Below, piece by piece: positions 17,476 through 25,793 of a stretch of 40,729 nt of DNA. Each line of letters starts with the position of its first letter. Within the stretch, counting starts at the first letter, position 1. Under the pieces are notes generated by a model. The model saw only the letters and a list, made by a program, of their open reading frames with translations, was not told where the DNA came from and searched no databases. The stretch is from Ignavibacteria bacterium (GTDB lineage Bacteria > Bacteroidota > Ignavibacteria > Kapaibacteriales > Kapaibacteriaceae), in contig CANHFG010000013.1 in NCBI GenBank assembly GCA_947459875.1, forward strand, positions 1 to 40,729, in the 5' to 3' direction. The translations under genes were made by a program, and so were the position numbers.

Positions 17476-19314
17476 TTACTCTAACGATGCTGCTTCGCGT
17501 TTCTTGGCTCGTTGACGCATTGTTGTGTCGAGAATCTTCTTTCTCAGTCGCACCGAGACCGGTGTGCACTCCAGAAGCTCGTCATCCTCGAGGAACTCGA
17601 TGCACTGCTCCAGGGAAAGCTGACGCGGGGCTTCCAGGCGGACAAGACCATCGGAGCCGCTCGAACGCATGTTGGTCAGATGCTTCATGCGGCAGGCGTT
17701 GACGCTGAGATCTTCCTCGCGGGCGTTCTCACCGATGATCATCCCTTCATAGACGGGCTGTCCGGGTTCGATAAAGAGCACGCCGCGCTCCTGCACCATT
17801 TCCAGGGCATAGGCCGTGGACTGGCCGGTCTCCATCGACACGAGGGCGCCACGAAGACGTCCGGCAATTGCCCCCTTGTAAGACTGATAGGAATCAAACG
17901 TATGGTGAATGATGCCCTGGCCGCGGGTTGACGTCAGAAACTCCGTTCGAAAGCCGATGAGCCCCCTGGCAGGAACCAGAAACTCACATCGCACGCTGTC
18001 GTTGCTCGGTGTCATGGCCGTCATTTCGCCCTTGCGTCGCCCCAGACTTTCGATCACCGTGCCGACGTGATCCTGCGGAACATCAACGGTTACGTGCTCG
18101 ATCGGCTCGAGCATTTTGCCCTCGGCATCGCGGCGGAAGAGCACTTCCGGACGTGATGCGGCAAACTCATAGCCCTCGCGGCGCATGGTCTCAATAAGGA
18201 TCGCCAGCTGGAGTTCGCCCCGACCCGACACCTTGAACACATCCGGCGAGTCCGTGTCTTCCACACGCAGTGATACGTTGTTGCGCAGCTCTCGGTAGAG
18301 ACGTTCGCGGATCTTTGGCGTCGTGACGAACTTTCCTTCACGTCCGGCAAGGGGCGAGGTGTTGACCATGAAATACATGGCAATGGTCGGCTCTTCGATA
18401 TTCACGTACGACAGCGGCTCGGTACGGGAGCTGTGCGCGATCGTCTCGCCGATATAAACATTCTCAAAGCCCGACAGAGCAATGATCTCTCCGGCCGAAG
18501 CAGTTGTCGTTTCGTTGCGAGCGATACCCTCATGCACATACATCTTTGTGATGCGTGATGACTCACGCGCTCCATCAGGCTTGATGAGGTTGACGTTGTC
18601 GCCAACGCTCAGGGACCCTTCGATGATCCGCCCGATGGCGATTCGACCAACGTAGTCGGACCAGTCAAGGGCCGAGATGACCATTGCAAAGGGCGTTTCA
18701 ACGTCAACCGTCGGCGGCGGGATATGCTTGATGACAGCATCAAAGAGCGCTTCGAGCGAATCAGCCTCCTCCGTCAGCGAGTTCTTGGCAATCCCCTGCT
18801 TTCCGATCGCATACACGATCGGGAAATCGAGCTGCTCGTACGAGGCACCGAGGTTAATGAAGAGCTCCATCACCTCATCCAGCACCTCCTGAGGGCGCGC
18901 ATCACCGCGGTCGATCTTATTGATCACCACGATCGGCTTGATGCCCATGTCCAGGGCCTTCCGCAGTACGAACCGCGTCTGCGGCAGGGGGCCTTCGGCT
19001 GCATCCACAAGAAGCAGAACACCGTCAACCATCGACAGAACGCGTTCTACCTCGCCACCGAAATCGGAGTGGCCCGGCGTGTCGACGATGTTGATCTTGA
19101 CGTCCTTCCACCGCACGGCGGCGTTCTTGGCCATGATCGTGATGCCGCGCTCGCGCTCAAGGTCGTTTGAGTCCATGACCCGGTCTGCAACGACCTGGTT
19201 CTCCCGGAACATCCCGCTTTGCCGCAGCATGTGGTCTACCAGGGTGGTTTTGCCATGGTCAACGTGGGCAATGATGGCGATGTTGCGGAAATCTGAGCGC
19301 TGCTGAAGGGCCAT
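17476..19314 (-). CDS. typA: Translational GTPase BipA/TypA
   Basis: The 612-residue protein is an EF-G-like ribosome-associated GTPase involved in 50S assembly and stress or low-temperature growth. Motifs: G1 AHVDHGKTT (16-24), RGITI in switch I, G3 [13 protein letters not shown]4 NKID, then the domain II, III and V regions and the BipA-specific C-terminal domain (about 480-600, [17 protein letters not shown] and [12 protein letters not shown]). The open frame extends 49 codons upstream through a heptad array; conserved homology begins at [13 protein letters not shown], so ATG 19314 is chosen. A TAGCTTTG promoter lies 29 nt upstream. Length is normal. Confidence 0.97.
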   Translation of the reverse strand: MALQQRSDFRNIAIIAHVDHGKTTLVDHMLRQSGMFRENQVVADRVMDSNDLERERGITIMAKNAAVRWKDVKINIVDTPGHSDFGGEVERVLSMVDGVLLLVDAAEGPLPQTRFVLRKALDMGIKPIVVINKIDRGDARPQEVLDEVMELFINLGASYEQLDFPIVYAIGKQGIAKNSLTEEADSLEALFDAVIKHIPPPTVDVETPFAMVISALDWSDYVGRIAIGRIIEGSLSVGDNVNLIKPDGARESSRITKMYVHEGIARNETTTASAGEIIALSGFENVYIGETIAHSSRTEPLSYVNIEEPTIAMYFMVNTSPLAGREGKFVTTPKIRERLYRELRNNVSLRVEDTDSPDVFKVSGRGELQLAILIETMRREGYEFAASRPEVLFRRDAEGKMLEPIEHVTVDVPQDHVGTVIESLGRRKGEMTAMTPSNDSVRCEFLVPARGLIGFRTEFLTSTRGQGIIHHTFDSYQSYKGAIAGRLRGALVSMETGQSTAYALEMVQERGVLFIEPGQPVYEGMIIGENAREEDLSVNACRMKHLTNMRSSGSDGLVRLEAPRQLSLEQCIEFLEDDELLECTPVSVRLRKKILDTTMRQRAKKREAASLE

Positions 19315-19343
19315 GAAGCGGTTTCTTGGATTTTGGATAGCTA

Positions 19344-19351
19344 CAAAGCTA
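19344..19351 (-). promoter_or_regulatory. TAnnTTTG promoter element of typA
   Basis: Read on the minus strand this is TAGCTTTG, matching the Bacteroidota -7 consensus, 29 nt before the typA ATG. The heptad array at 19356-19397 sits immediately upstream, where the -33 element would be; no TTG is visible there. Confidence 0.5.
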
Positions 19352-19355
19352 CGCA

Positions 19356-19397
19356 GGTTTCGGGTTTCAGGTTTCGGGTTTCGGGTTTCAGGTTTCA
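19356..19397. repeat. Heptad tandem repeat GGTTTC[A/G], 6 units
   Basis: Six uninterrupted 7-bp units end in the order G,A,G,G,A,A after GGTTTC. The array lies upstream of typA and is in inverted orientation to the array at 19512-19574. Read as protein it gives the spurious KPETRNPKPETRN extension of typA. The same unit recurs at 34350-34384. Confidence 0.85.
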
Positions 19398-19511
19398 GAT
19401 CAAGCGGCCCATCATTGTGCGCGCCTTCTGATGTGCTGGTAGCAATGATGAGGCGGTCCAAATAATAGTCATTAGGCCAAGTGAGTTACATGCTCGCCCG
19501 TCATGCCTCAC

Positions 19512-19574
19512 GAAACCTGAAACCCGAAACCCGAAACCTGAAACCTGAAACCTGAAACCCGAAACCTAAAACCT
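19512..19574. repeat. Heptad tandem repeat GAAACC[T/C], 9 units, inverted partner of 19356-19397
   Basis: Nine in-phase units; on the minus strand they read GGTTTTA then GGTTTC[G/A]. The array begins at the stop codon (TAG, 19575-19573) of the lipoprotein gene. With the array at 19356-19397 it could form a stem of up to about 40 bp around a 114-base loop in a minus-strand transcript. The 257-base spacer between the two genes contains little else recognisable. Confidence 0.85.
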
Positions 19575-20109
19575 AGAAATAATTCGATTCATCTCTCCAG
19601 CGCACGATCTTCCAGGGGTCGGAGATGGTGGGGCGTTCGACGAGGAGGTTCACGCGACCCTGAGCGCGGAGGACATCGGCGGGGTTGAACGTGATGGTGA
19701 GGTTAAAGCCGCGGGAGATGTTCTTCGTAAGACTGTCTCCGTCGGCAAGGATGACGTCGTTCCAGACCAGGTCGAGCTGCTGGGCGGCCATGAAGAGACC
19801 GTTGGTGGCGAGCATGTCTTCGTCCCGACCCCAAGTGACATCGACGCCCTGGTCGTAGTTGCGGTAGACGAAGGTGAAGTTGCGTGCCAGAAGCCGTCCG
19901 TACGTAAGTGTATCGCGGAACAGGTAGGCGTATCGAAAGTTCTGGAATAGCCCTTCTATTGTGCGCTGGTCCCCGAGAACGTTATCGCCCCCTGACTCAT
20001 CGAGAGAGGGGGCGAAGGGGTTAACGCAGGATGTGCCGATAACAATAAGCACGGTCATCATCGCTGCCACGACGAGAGCTCGTGACGAAGATGAGAGGTG
20101 CCGCATCAT
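19573..20109 (-). CDS. Lipoprotein of unknown function, NTF2-like (paralogue A)
   Basis: The 178-residue protein has a signal peptide ending in the lipobox VIGTSC (lipid-modified C28). The body contains a FQNFRYAYLFRDTLTYGRLL helix and ends in NLLVERPTISDPWKIVRWRDE. This layout of an N-terminal helix around a cone-like sheet with a terminal WxIxRWRD strand resembles NTF2/SnoaL-like small domains. The protein at 20593-21177 has the same ending and layout, so the two look like paralogues. It is probably anchored to the outer or inner membrane and its function is unknown. Confidence 0.75.
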   Translation of the reverse strand: MMRHLSSSSRALVVAAMMTVLIVIGTSCVNPFAPSLDESGGDNVLGDQRTIEGLFQNFRYAYLFRDTLTYGRLLARNFTFVYRNYDQGVDVTWGRDEDMLATNGLFMAAQQLDLVWNDVILADGDSLTKNISRGFNLTITFNPADVLRAQGRVNLLVERPTISDPWKIVRWRDESNYF

Positions 20110-20130
20110 ACGTATGGCCAGTACGTCGAC

Positions 20131-20442
20131 TTAGAACAGTCGCAGTCCGAGGAACATCAGGATGCTCGTGAAGAAGGCAATGCCGCCGGCCCAGCCGAGA
20201 ATGGCAGCGCCGGACGGACGGCGCACGCTTGTGCCGAGAGCGCCAAAGAACATGCCGAGGAAGCCCGTGATGATCCCGCCCACCACATCGTGCCATCCCA
20301 TGGCGCGCTGCAGAGAGACGGAAACGAGCACCACAAGCACGCCCACGGCTATGCCCATGAGTCGCGTTGGCAGCGTGTCGTTAACGTGATCGGGCTCGTG
20401 GACGTGATCGTGATCGTGTCCGTGTGTTGCGTCGTGTGACAT
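20131..20442 (-). CDS. Small His-rich membrane protein
   Basis: The 103-residue protein starts at ATG 20442, giving MSHDATHGHDHDHVHEPDHV, a cytoplasmic or periplasmic tail with seven histidines and six aspartates in about 20 residues, which would bind divalent metal. Two to three hydrophobic helices follow (about 30-50, 56-73 and 80-100). No family was recognised. An in-frame upstream ATG at 20493 is less likely. It starts 38 nt after a TATCTTCG promoter-like sequence (minus strand, 20488-20481) and lies 21 bases before the lipoprotein gene. A metal-handling role is only a guess from the tail. Confidence 0.7.
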   Translation of the reverse strand: MSHDATHGHDHDHVHEPDHVNDTLPTRLMGIAVGVLVVLVSVSLQRAMGWHDVVGGIITGFLGMFFGALGTSVRRPSGAAILGWAGGIAFFTSILMFLGLRLF

Positions 20443-20592
20443 GGTCGTACTCCGAATGAACTCATTGACGTGCAATGGTGCGAAGATACTCACCAGGAAT
20501 GCAATTCATGTGACTCTTACCGAAGACATCTCGCGTCAGGACACGCATGGTAGATAGCGCATCGAAAGGGGCACATCTTCATAGCCGTGGGG

Positions 20593-21177
20593 TCAGTTAG
20601 AGAGCTGACCTTTCAGAAGCGACCAGGTCGACTCGACGGTGTCACCTGGTCGTTTCGCATCGCGCCAGCGAGAGATGCTCCAGAGTCCGCTCTTTTCCGG
20701 CGTCACGGTGAGCGCCATTGTACCGGTAAGCAGAGATGGCAGAGCAGTTATGTTCAGGCGCACCGTCAGCTCGTAATCGCTTACCCACACAAGCGAGTCG
20801 GGCGATGAGAAGGCCACCTGTGTATTTGCAAACACCAGCGTTGGACGCTGATCGACTGGCAACCTGCTGATCATGCTCAGAAAACTCTGCCGCTCGCGGT
20901 CGACGCTCCATGATGCGAACACAGCCTGGTAACGGGCACCGACCTCGGCCGAGGGCTCGAAGGCATAGGTAGTGCTGCTGCGCGAAGGATCGGCAAGGCA
21001 GAGCGTAAAGTTCTGCGTGTTCTTTTCAATGACGGCATTGCGAAGATTGTCGACAACGATCTGGGGGCTTGTCGGAGGCTCATACGTGCCGCGATCGCCC
21101 GAGGGTTCTTCCGGTGTGCGTGTTGCGCAGCCCCCTAACAAGGCTGTCAGCAGCAAGAGCAGCAGTGCCGTCCGCAT
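20593..21177 (-). CDS. Lipoprotein of unknown function, NTF2-like (paralogue B)
   Basis: The 194-residue protein has a signal peptide with lipobox LLGGC (C17), a Pro/Glu-rich linker (TRTPEEPSGDRGTYEPPTSP) and an NTF2-like body ending in SGLWSISRWRDAKRPGD, the same terminal WxIxRWRD strand as the lipoprotein at 19573-20109. Its ATG overlaps the methyltransferase stop by one base (TAATG), so it is translationally coupled downstream of recR and the methyltransferase. Function unknown. About 150 bases separate it from the His-rich protein and contain only a candidate promoter. Confidence 0.75.
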   Translation of the reverse strand: MRTALLLLLLTALLGGCATRTPEEPSGDRGTYEPPTSPQIVVDNLRNAVIEKNTQNFTLCLADPSRSSTTYAFEPSAEVGARYQAVFASWSVDRERQSFLSMISRLPVDQRPTLVFANTQVAFSSPDSLVWVSDYELTVRLNITALPSLLTGTMALTVTPEKSGLWSISRWRDAKRPGDTVESTWSLLKGQLSN

Positions 21178-21941
21178 TACGACGAGACCTTTTCGGCGAT
21201 GAGAATGACACGTTCGGAGTTCTCCGGCTCGAAAGGCTCACCGTGATACGAACCGAAGGCCCGCACAACGCGCAGTCCACTTTCGTGCATCATGACGCGC
21301 AGATCCTCCGGAGAGTAAAGCCAGACGCGCTCCTCGAATGTGTGCTCGGCCGAGCATGGATCGTTGATGGTGATCCTCTTGCGCACATAGGGTTCTTCTA
21401 TCCATCGCTCCTGGATGACGCTGGTCTGACCGATCATGGTCATCGACTCGGGAACGAGCGTTCGACGCAGCCTGTCGGCGTTAAAGAAGTCCATCACAAA
21501 ACGTCCATCATGCGCCAAGTGGTCATGCACGGCCCTGAGTGCGGCCAGATGCTCTTCATGCCTGTCGAAGTATCCGAAACTTGTAAACAGGTTGGCGATC
21601 AGAGCATAGGACGTCGAAGGGTACGGGCCTCGGATGTCACCTACGACGTAACGAGCGTTTTCATGCGCATTGTACCTGCGCGCATGGTCGATCAGATAGG
21701 TCGAGTAATCCAGTCCTGTAGTGAGATAGCCCCGCTCGGCAAGGGCAACCGTATGACGTCCGAAGCCGCAGCACAGGTCAAGAATCTGCGAGCCGTGCGG
21801 AATGTGCAGGGTGTGATCGATCAGCTGCACCACCAGACGTGCTTCCTTGTCACCGCGGTGACGGTATAGTTCCATGTACCATGGCGATTCAAACCACGTG
21901 GCATACCAAGGGGAGGTTGATTTTTCGGCTGCAGGGATCAT
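21177..21941 (-). CDS. Class I SAM-dependent methyltransferase
   Basis: The 254-residue Rossmann-fold methyltransferase has motif I ILDLCCGFGRHTVALAERG beginning at about residue 53, then GLDYSTYLIDHAR (motif II), VGDIRGPYP (motif III) and a motif IV-like ALIANLFTSFGYF. The C-terminal half (WIEEPYVRKRITIN and following strands) is of the kind seen in small-molecule methyltransferases. Substrate unknown. Overlaps recR by 4 bases and the next lipoprotein by 1 base. Confidence 0.88.
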   Translation of the reverse strand: MIPAAEKSTSPWYATWFESPWYMELYRHRGDKEARLVVQLIDHTLHIPHGSQILDLCCGFGRHTVALAERGYLTTGLDYSTYLIDHARRYNAHENARYVVGDIRGPYPSTSYALIANLFTSFGYFDRHEEHLAALRAVHDHLAHDGRFVMDFFNADRLRRTLVPESMTMIGQTSVIQERWIEEPYVRKRITINDPCSAEHTFEERVWLYSPEDLRVMMHESGLRVVRAFGSYHGEPFEPENSERVILIAEKVSS

Positions 21942-22531
21942 ACCGGCGTACGCCCCTCAAATGCGCGGGCAAGCGTGGCGTCATCGGCAAACTCAAGGTC
22001 CGATCCCATGGGAACGCCACGGGCAATGCGCGTGACGCGAATGGAAAGGGGCGAGGCCAGCTTGGCGATATACTGTGTTGTGACCTCACCTTCGACCGTC
22101 GGGTTGAGGGCGAGAATGAGCTCGTCGACCTCAGCGCCGAGGCGGGCAATGAGCTCCTTCAGGCGCAGGTCTTCCGGACCAATTCCGTCGAGCGGACTGA
22201 GCGTACCGTGCAGCACATGATAGCGCCCACGAAAGTCGCCCGTGCGCTCGATGGCCATTACGTCCGAGGGTTGCTCGACAACGCAGATGACCGACGGCGA
22301 GCGCTTTTCCGAGGCGCAGATGCCGCACAGCTCCGTGTCGGTGAACGTGTGGCACTGCGCACACTCGCGCACGCGCAAGCGCATCTCCACAAGGGCCGCA
22401 GCAAAACTGTCGACGTCATTCGCAGACTGACGAAGAAGATGAAAGGCCAGCCGGCGAGCCGTCTTCTTACCGATGGTGGGCAGGGAGGCGAAGAGTTCGA
22501 CGACGCGTTCAATCGATTCTGACGGGAGCAT
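21938..22531 (-). CDS. recR: Recombination mediator RecR
   Basis: The 197-residue protein works with RecFO to load RecA at gaps. It has an N-terminal HhH region (LFASLPTIGKKTARRLAFHLL), a zinc finger C57-C60-C69-C72 and a Toprim domain (VVEQPSDVMAIERTG, then LILALNPTVEGEVTTQYIA), followed by the RecR C-terminal GVPMGSDLEFADDATLARAFEGR. Length is standard. ATG 22531 is chosen because family homology starts at MLPSESIERVVEL; upstream codons to 22585 do not look like RecR. The -7 element TATTTTTG ends only 4 nt before this ATG, suggesting a leaderless transcript. Confidence 0.96.
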   Translation of the reverse strand: MLPSESIERVVELFASLPTIGKKTARRLAFHLLRQSANDVDSFAAALVEMRLRVRECAQCHTFTDTELCGICASEKRSPSVICVVEQPSDVMAIERTGDFRGRYHVLHGTLSPLDGIGPEDLRLKELIARLGAEVDELILALNPTVEGEVTTQYIAKLASPLSIRVTRIARGVPMGSDLEFADDATLARAFEGRTPV

Positions 22532-22535
22532 GATG

Positions 22536-22543
22536 CAAAAATA
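22536..22543 (-). promoter_or_regulatory. TAnnTTTG promoter element immediately before recR
   Basis: TATTTTTG on the minus strand, followed by CATC and then the recR ATG. The spacing leaves essentially no 5' untranslated region. Confidence 0.5.
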
Positions 22544-22586
22544 CCATCGGGTCAGCCCCCTGACTGCCGTAATTTCGCGAAACAAA

Positions 22587-22615
22587 ACGCGGCGTCGACC
22601 GTCCGAACGCCGCGT
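22587..22615 (+). other. GC-rich stem-loop upstream of pspA
   Basis: ACGCGGCG (587-594) pairs with CGCCGCGT (608-615), with an additional TCG/CGA pairing inside the loop. It lies between the divergent recR and pspA starts, about 30 bases before the pspA ATG, so it may be in the pspA leader or be an operator. No U-tract follows, so it is not a typical terminator. Confidence 0.5.
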
Positions 22616-22644
22616 ATAACAGCTGACTCACGCTAGGACTTCTC

Positions 22645-23328
22645 ATGGGAATCTTTTCTCGTATCGCCGACCTGTTCCGCGCAGGTGCTAATGACGCTCT
22701 GGACCGTGCCGAGGATCCGGAGAAGATGCTCAAGCAGGCCGTGCTGGACATGGAGGAATCGGTCAACAAGACGACGCTCGCCGTTGCCAATGCGATCGCC
22801 AATGAGCGCAGCCTCGAAAAGCGGATAACTGCGCAGAAGGCTGAAAGCGCGAGCTGGCAGGAGAAGGCCATGCAGGCACTGAATGCCGGACGGGAAGACC
22901 TGGCTCGTGCAGCGCTGGAAAAGAAGGCTATTGCCGACAAGAACGTGGCCGAGCTGATGCCGACGCACGAGCAGGCCCGGGTGACCACGGCGAAGATCCG
23001 AGAGCAGCTCGACGGCATCAAGCGGAAGCTCGATGAAGCACGTTCGCGTCAGAGCACGCTCATAGCCCGCTCCCAAGCCGCCAAGGCTCAGGCACAGATC
23101 GCAAAGTCGGCAGCCGGCATCGGACAGGATGCCTTCGGCAAGTTTGACAAGTACGAGGCTAAGATCGAAAAGCTCGAAGCCGAGGCTTCCGCATTCGAGC
23201 AGCTTGCCGGCGAGAACACGCAGCTCGACGAAGAATTCCGCAAGCTTTCCTCTTCCGGCAAGGTTGATCAGGATCTGCTCGAGCTCAAACGTCAGATGGG
23301 ACTTCTCGAGCCTCCGAAAGAGGGCTGA
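22645..23328 (+). CDS. pspA: PspA/IM30-family membrane stress protein
   Basis: The 227-residue protein is almost entirely alpha-helical coiled coil, opening with MGIFSRIADLFRAGANDALD (the amphipathic membrane-binding helix) and DPEKMLKQAVLDMEES, both hallmarks of PspA/Vipp1. The family forms ESCRT-III-like rods that protect or remodel the inner membrane under envelope stress. No pspF, pspB or pspC neighbours are present. AGGA precedes the ATG. Its TGA is immediately adjacent to the stop of the convergent OmpA gene, with no bases between and no terminator. Confidence 0.92.
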   Translation: MGIFSRIADLFRAGANDALDRAEDPEKMLKQAVLDMEESVNKTTLAVANAIANERSLEKRITAQKAESASWQEKAMQALNAGREDLARAALEKKAIADKNVAELMPTHEQARVTTAKIREQLDGIKRKLDEARSRQSTLIARSQAAKAQAQIAKSAAGIGQDAFGKFDKYEAKIEKLEAEASAFEQLAGENTQLDEEFRKLSSSGKVDQDLLELKRQMGLLEPPKEG

Positions 23329-25272
23329 TCACTTCACGCGAATGCGGATGCTCCGATTCAGGAAGCGTCCCTGCGGAGTGTCATCGCTAAATGGCGACGC
23401 CAGAGAGGTGGTCGCAAACGTGAACTTCTTGGTCGACACCGAGCGGATGTAGGACTCCGTATTTGCCGCTCGGCTGTTCGAGAGCTGCCGGTTGCGCTCC
23501 TGGGAGCCGAGAATATCTGCGCTGCCTTCGATCACGATGGTCGCACCTTCCGGAAGCTGTTCAGTTAGCTGGCGCAGGAGTGTCTTGACGTCATCCAGAA
23601 GCTCTGCACTGTTATAGTCAAACCGAAGCACGGCCTCAAAGCCATCGGTGCTCAGGGCGATGCGCCGACGTGTGAGCTTCTCCGTCGGGACCGTGAGCTT
23701 CATCTCTGCATACTGGCCACCGGCCGAAGAAGACGTTTCCATGCTGGCAGGGGGCTGACCGGAGTTATCGAGTCGCACCGTGATCGGCGTTGTGACGGTC
23801 GCATCAAGTGAGGCAATGACCGTGTCGCGTCCATTGATCGTGATGGTCTGTTCTGCCGGCTGAGACTCGAGCGGACCACCCTGAAAGCGCGAGCTGACCG
23901 AGGCAATGCCGCGCAGCTCGGCAAACTCTTCTGTCAAGACAAACCTCTGCAGGGGCGCATTCTGCACGATAATGTCCACCCGGCGGTTCTCTGCACGTCC
24001 ACCCGGCAGGTCCGCATTCGAGGCAATTCGCGGCGTGACCAACGGATTGATCCCGATCGACGATGACGGCACACCCAGAGCGACGAGCGCGCTGCGCACA
24101 GCCTCGGCGCGGCGACGGGCCAGCGCAGACCCTTCCGGTTCCGTGGACGGACCGCTGGTAGCCCCTTCGAGAACGATACGTGCCGACGGGTTCGCCGCGA
24201 CGATCGCCGCAATGCGTGGCAGGATCCAGTCGTGAGCCGCAACGGCGTCGCCGCTCATCGTGCCGAGGTTGGCTGTCTGCCGGTACGACGCCGGTACGTC
24301 AGCGCGCGAACTGTCAAAGAAAACGGCATTGACGATCGGCGTGAGTGCACGCAGTTGATTGCCTGTGACGATCTCGCCGGTGAACGATCGCGGTTGAAGC
24401 TCGAGACGCGGCGGAGCAAACGTCGGCTGAGGCATGGGCTGTTCGACGACGATCGCCGGAGGTGGGGGCGGAGCGAACTGCGGCGCACGTGTCAGCGAGA
24501 GTCGCAGTGCCACATCAAGCCGTATGGTAAGGGGCTTCCAGGGCGCATCGGTAAGCACGTCATTCAGTGCGTAGTCGAGGCTGACGCGGGGCACAAGGCT
24601 GAGGCGCTCAGACAATGGGACAAAGGACTCAAGGGCCGACGAGAACATCACCAGCAGTGATGAACGAGTCTGCAAAGCCCCCTGCCGGATAACGCGTTCC
24701 TGAACCGGAATGCCGTTTTCGATGAAGACGGCCGTTTCGGGACTCACAACCGATTCGCGCTGAACATACGAGGCGGTCATCGGCAGGGCAAGGCGCGGAC
24801 CAATGCTGAGTCCAAGAGTGCGCTTAGTGAGTGTTCCAATAAGCGGCAGTTGCAGCTGGGCCGAAATGTCAAGATTTGACAGCGTCGTGCTTAGCTGATA
24901 ATCTGTGGTCATCGTCACCTCAGCGCCCGTGGCACTGTCACGTAGAGGATAGGTGTTTGTGCGCGAGAAGTCACCGCTGCGATTGCTCAGGCCCACTTCA
25001 AGACCGAATGCGCCCCATGAGGTCATGGGAATCTCCATGGCAAGGTAGCCGCCCGGCCCCATCCCGCTGCCAGAGGTGAGCAGTCCACAGTCGACGATGC
25101 CGCCGGCATTGCTCAGGGTTGCAGAGTGTGTGGTGCTGGCAAAGCCACCACCAAGACGCACGGCGAGGGTCTCGATGCGCTGATACTGCGCATGCAGAAC
25201 GGACGTTCCGATCAGAAGCCCGACGGCGATCAGGTGAAGCATGGGCAAAGATAGGGGGCGCTGTTTTACCAT
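23329..25272 (-). CDS. OmpA-family outer-membrane protein with two OmpA-like domains
   Basis: The 647-residue protein has a signal peptide (LIAVGLLIGTSVLHAQ), an N-terminal beta-barrel-like region (about 30-275), a proline-rich linker (PPPPPAIVVEQPMPQP) and then two OmpA_C-like segments. The first (about 305-435) has AVFFDSSRADVP and GGRAENRRVDIIVQN; the second (about 545-647) has LRFDYNSAELLDDVKTLL and GSADILGSQERNRQLSNSRA. Between them lies a Thr/Ser-rich linker. It would link the outer membrane to peptidoglycan. ATG 25272 overlaps the DUF5683 stop by 7 bases. An internal ATG 25242 has a TATCTTTG element 3 nt upstream and is an alternative start. Duplicate OmpA domains are unusual but occur in Bacteroidota. 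Confidence 0.88.
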   Translation of the reverse strand: MVKQRPLSLPMLHLIAVGLLIGTSVLHAQYQRIETLAVRLGGGFASTTHSATLSNAGGIVDCGLLTSGSGMGPGGYLAMEIPMTSWGAFGLEVGLSNRSGDFSRTNTYPLRDSATGAEVTMTTDYQLSTTLSNLDISAQLQLPLIGTLTKRTLGLSIGPRLALPMTASYVQRESVVSPETAVFIENGIPVQERVIRQGALQTRSSLLVMFSSALESFVPLSERLSLVPRVSLDYALNDVLTDAPWKPLTIRLDVALRLSLTRAPQFAPPPPPAIVVEQPMPQPTFAPPRLELQPRSFTGEIVTGNQLRALTPIVNAVFFDSSRADVPASYRQTANLGTMSGDAVAAHDWILPRIAAIVAANPSARIVLEGATSGPSTEPEGSALARRRAEAVRSALVALGVPSSSIGINPLVTPRIASNADLPGGRAENRRVDIIVQNAPLQRFVLTEEFAELRGIASVSSRFQGGPLESQPAEQTITINGRDTVIASLDATVTTPITVRLDNSGQPPASMETSSSAGGQYAEMKLTVPTEKLTRRRIALSTDGFEAVLRFDYNSAELLDDVKTLLRQLTEQLPEGATIVIEGSADILGSQERNRQLSNSRAANTESYIRSVSTKKFTFATTSLASPFSDDTPQGRFLNRSIRIRVK

Positions 25273-25793
25273 GTCATTGTAAGCCCGAGGGCGATCTGCT
25301 GCGAGCGCGTCGGGCCCAGATTCAGGCTGAGTTTTTCGCCAGTATCGAAGGAGTAAAGTTCCGCGCCGACGTAGGCGTCCACCGCTGCCAGTGCATAGGT
25401 GATCAGAAACACCACGGCCGACAGATCGCGGTTATCACGAAACACCTCACGCCGCCTCAGTAACAGGTTCACCGTGGCGGCGCTTGAACCGTCTTTCAGC
25501 GCCGTATCGTAAGCATCCGATGCAGTTGAGAACTCGGCGTTGTTGCGAAAGAACATCACGGCCGAAACAGCCGCAGTGCCGGCAAACAGTGGTACCTTCC
25601 AGTAGTTCTCGGTGTAGACCTGACCCGCCCCCGGAAAGATCAGCGAGTACATGATGGCCGTCGAGGTGGATTTCGTCGCACGCGGATCATTCGCTTCGTC
25701 GCTTTTCAACGAATCAAGGGTCATGCCGGCCACCGACGCGGTCGCCGCAGCCATGACGAGAAGGATAACTGCGCCGTGCGTCAGGGAACGCAT
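25266..25793 (-). CDS. DUF5683-like exported/membrane protein
   Basis: The 175-residue protein has an N-terminal signal (AVILLVMAAATASVAGM) and then the DUF5683 core AIMYSLIFPGAGQVYTENYWKVPLFAG, with further helices at about 105-135 (LSAVVFLITYALAAVDAYVGAEL) and a final beta strand. DUF5683 proteins are small membrane proteins of unknown role found widely in Bacteroidota. It overlaps the RidA-like gene by 13 bases and the OmpA gene by 7, so these are an operon of envelope genes. Confidence 0.82.
   Translation of the reverse strand: MRSLTHGAVILLVMAAATASVAGMTLDSLKSDEANDPRATKSTSTAIMYSLIFPGAGQVYTENYWKVPLFAGTAAVSAVMFFRNNAEFSTASDAYDTALKDGSSAATVNLLLRRREVFRDNRDLSAVVFLITYALAAVDAYVGAELYSFDTGEKLSLNLGPTRSQQIALGLTMTW

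Noticed and set aside
19315-19461. A 49-codon N-terminal extension of typA
   Set aside because: It is translated heptad repeat with no family match, and the promoter element TAGCTTTG lies inside it.
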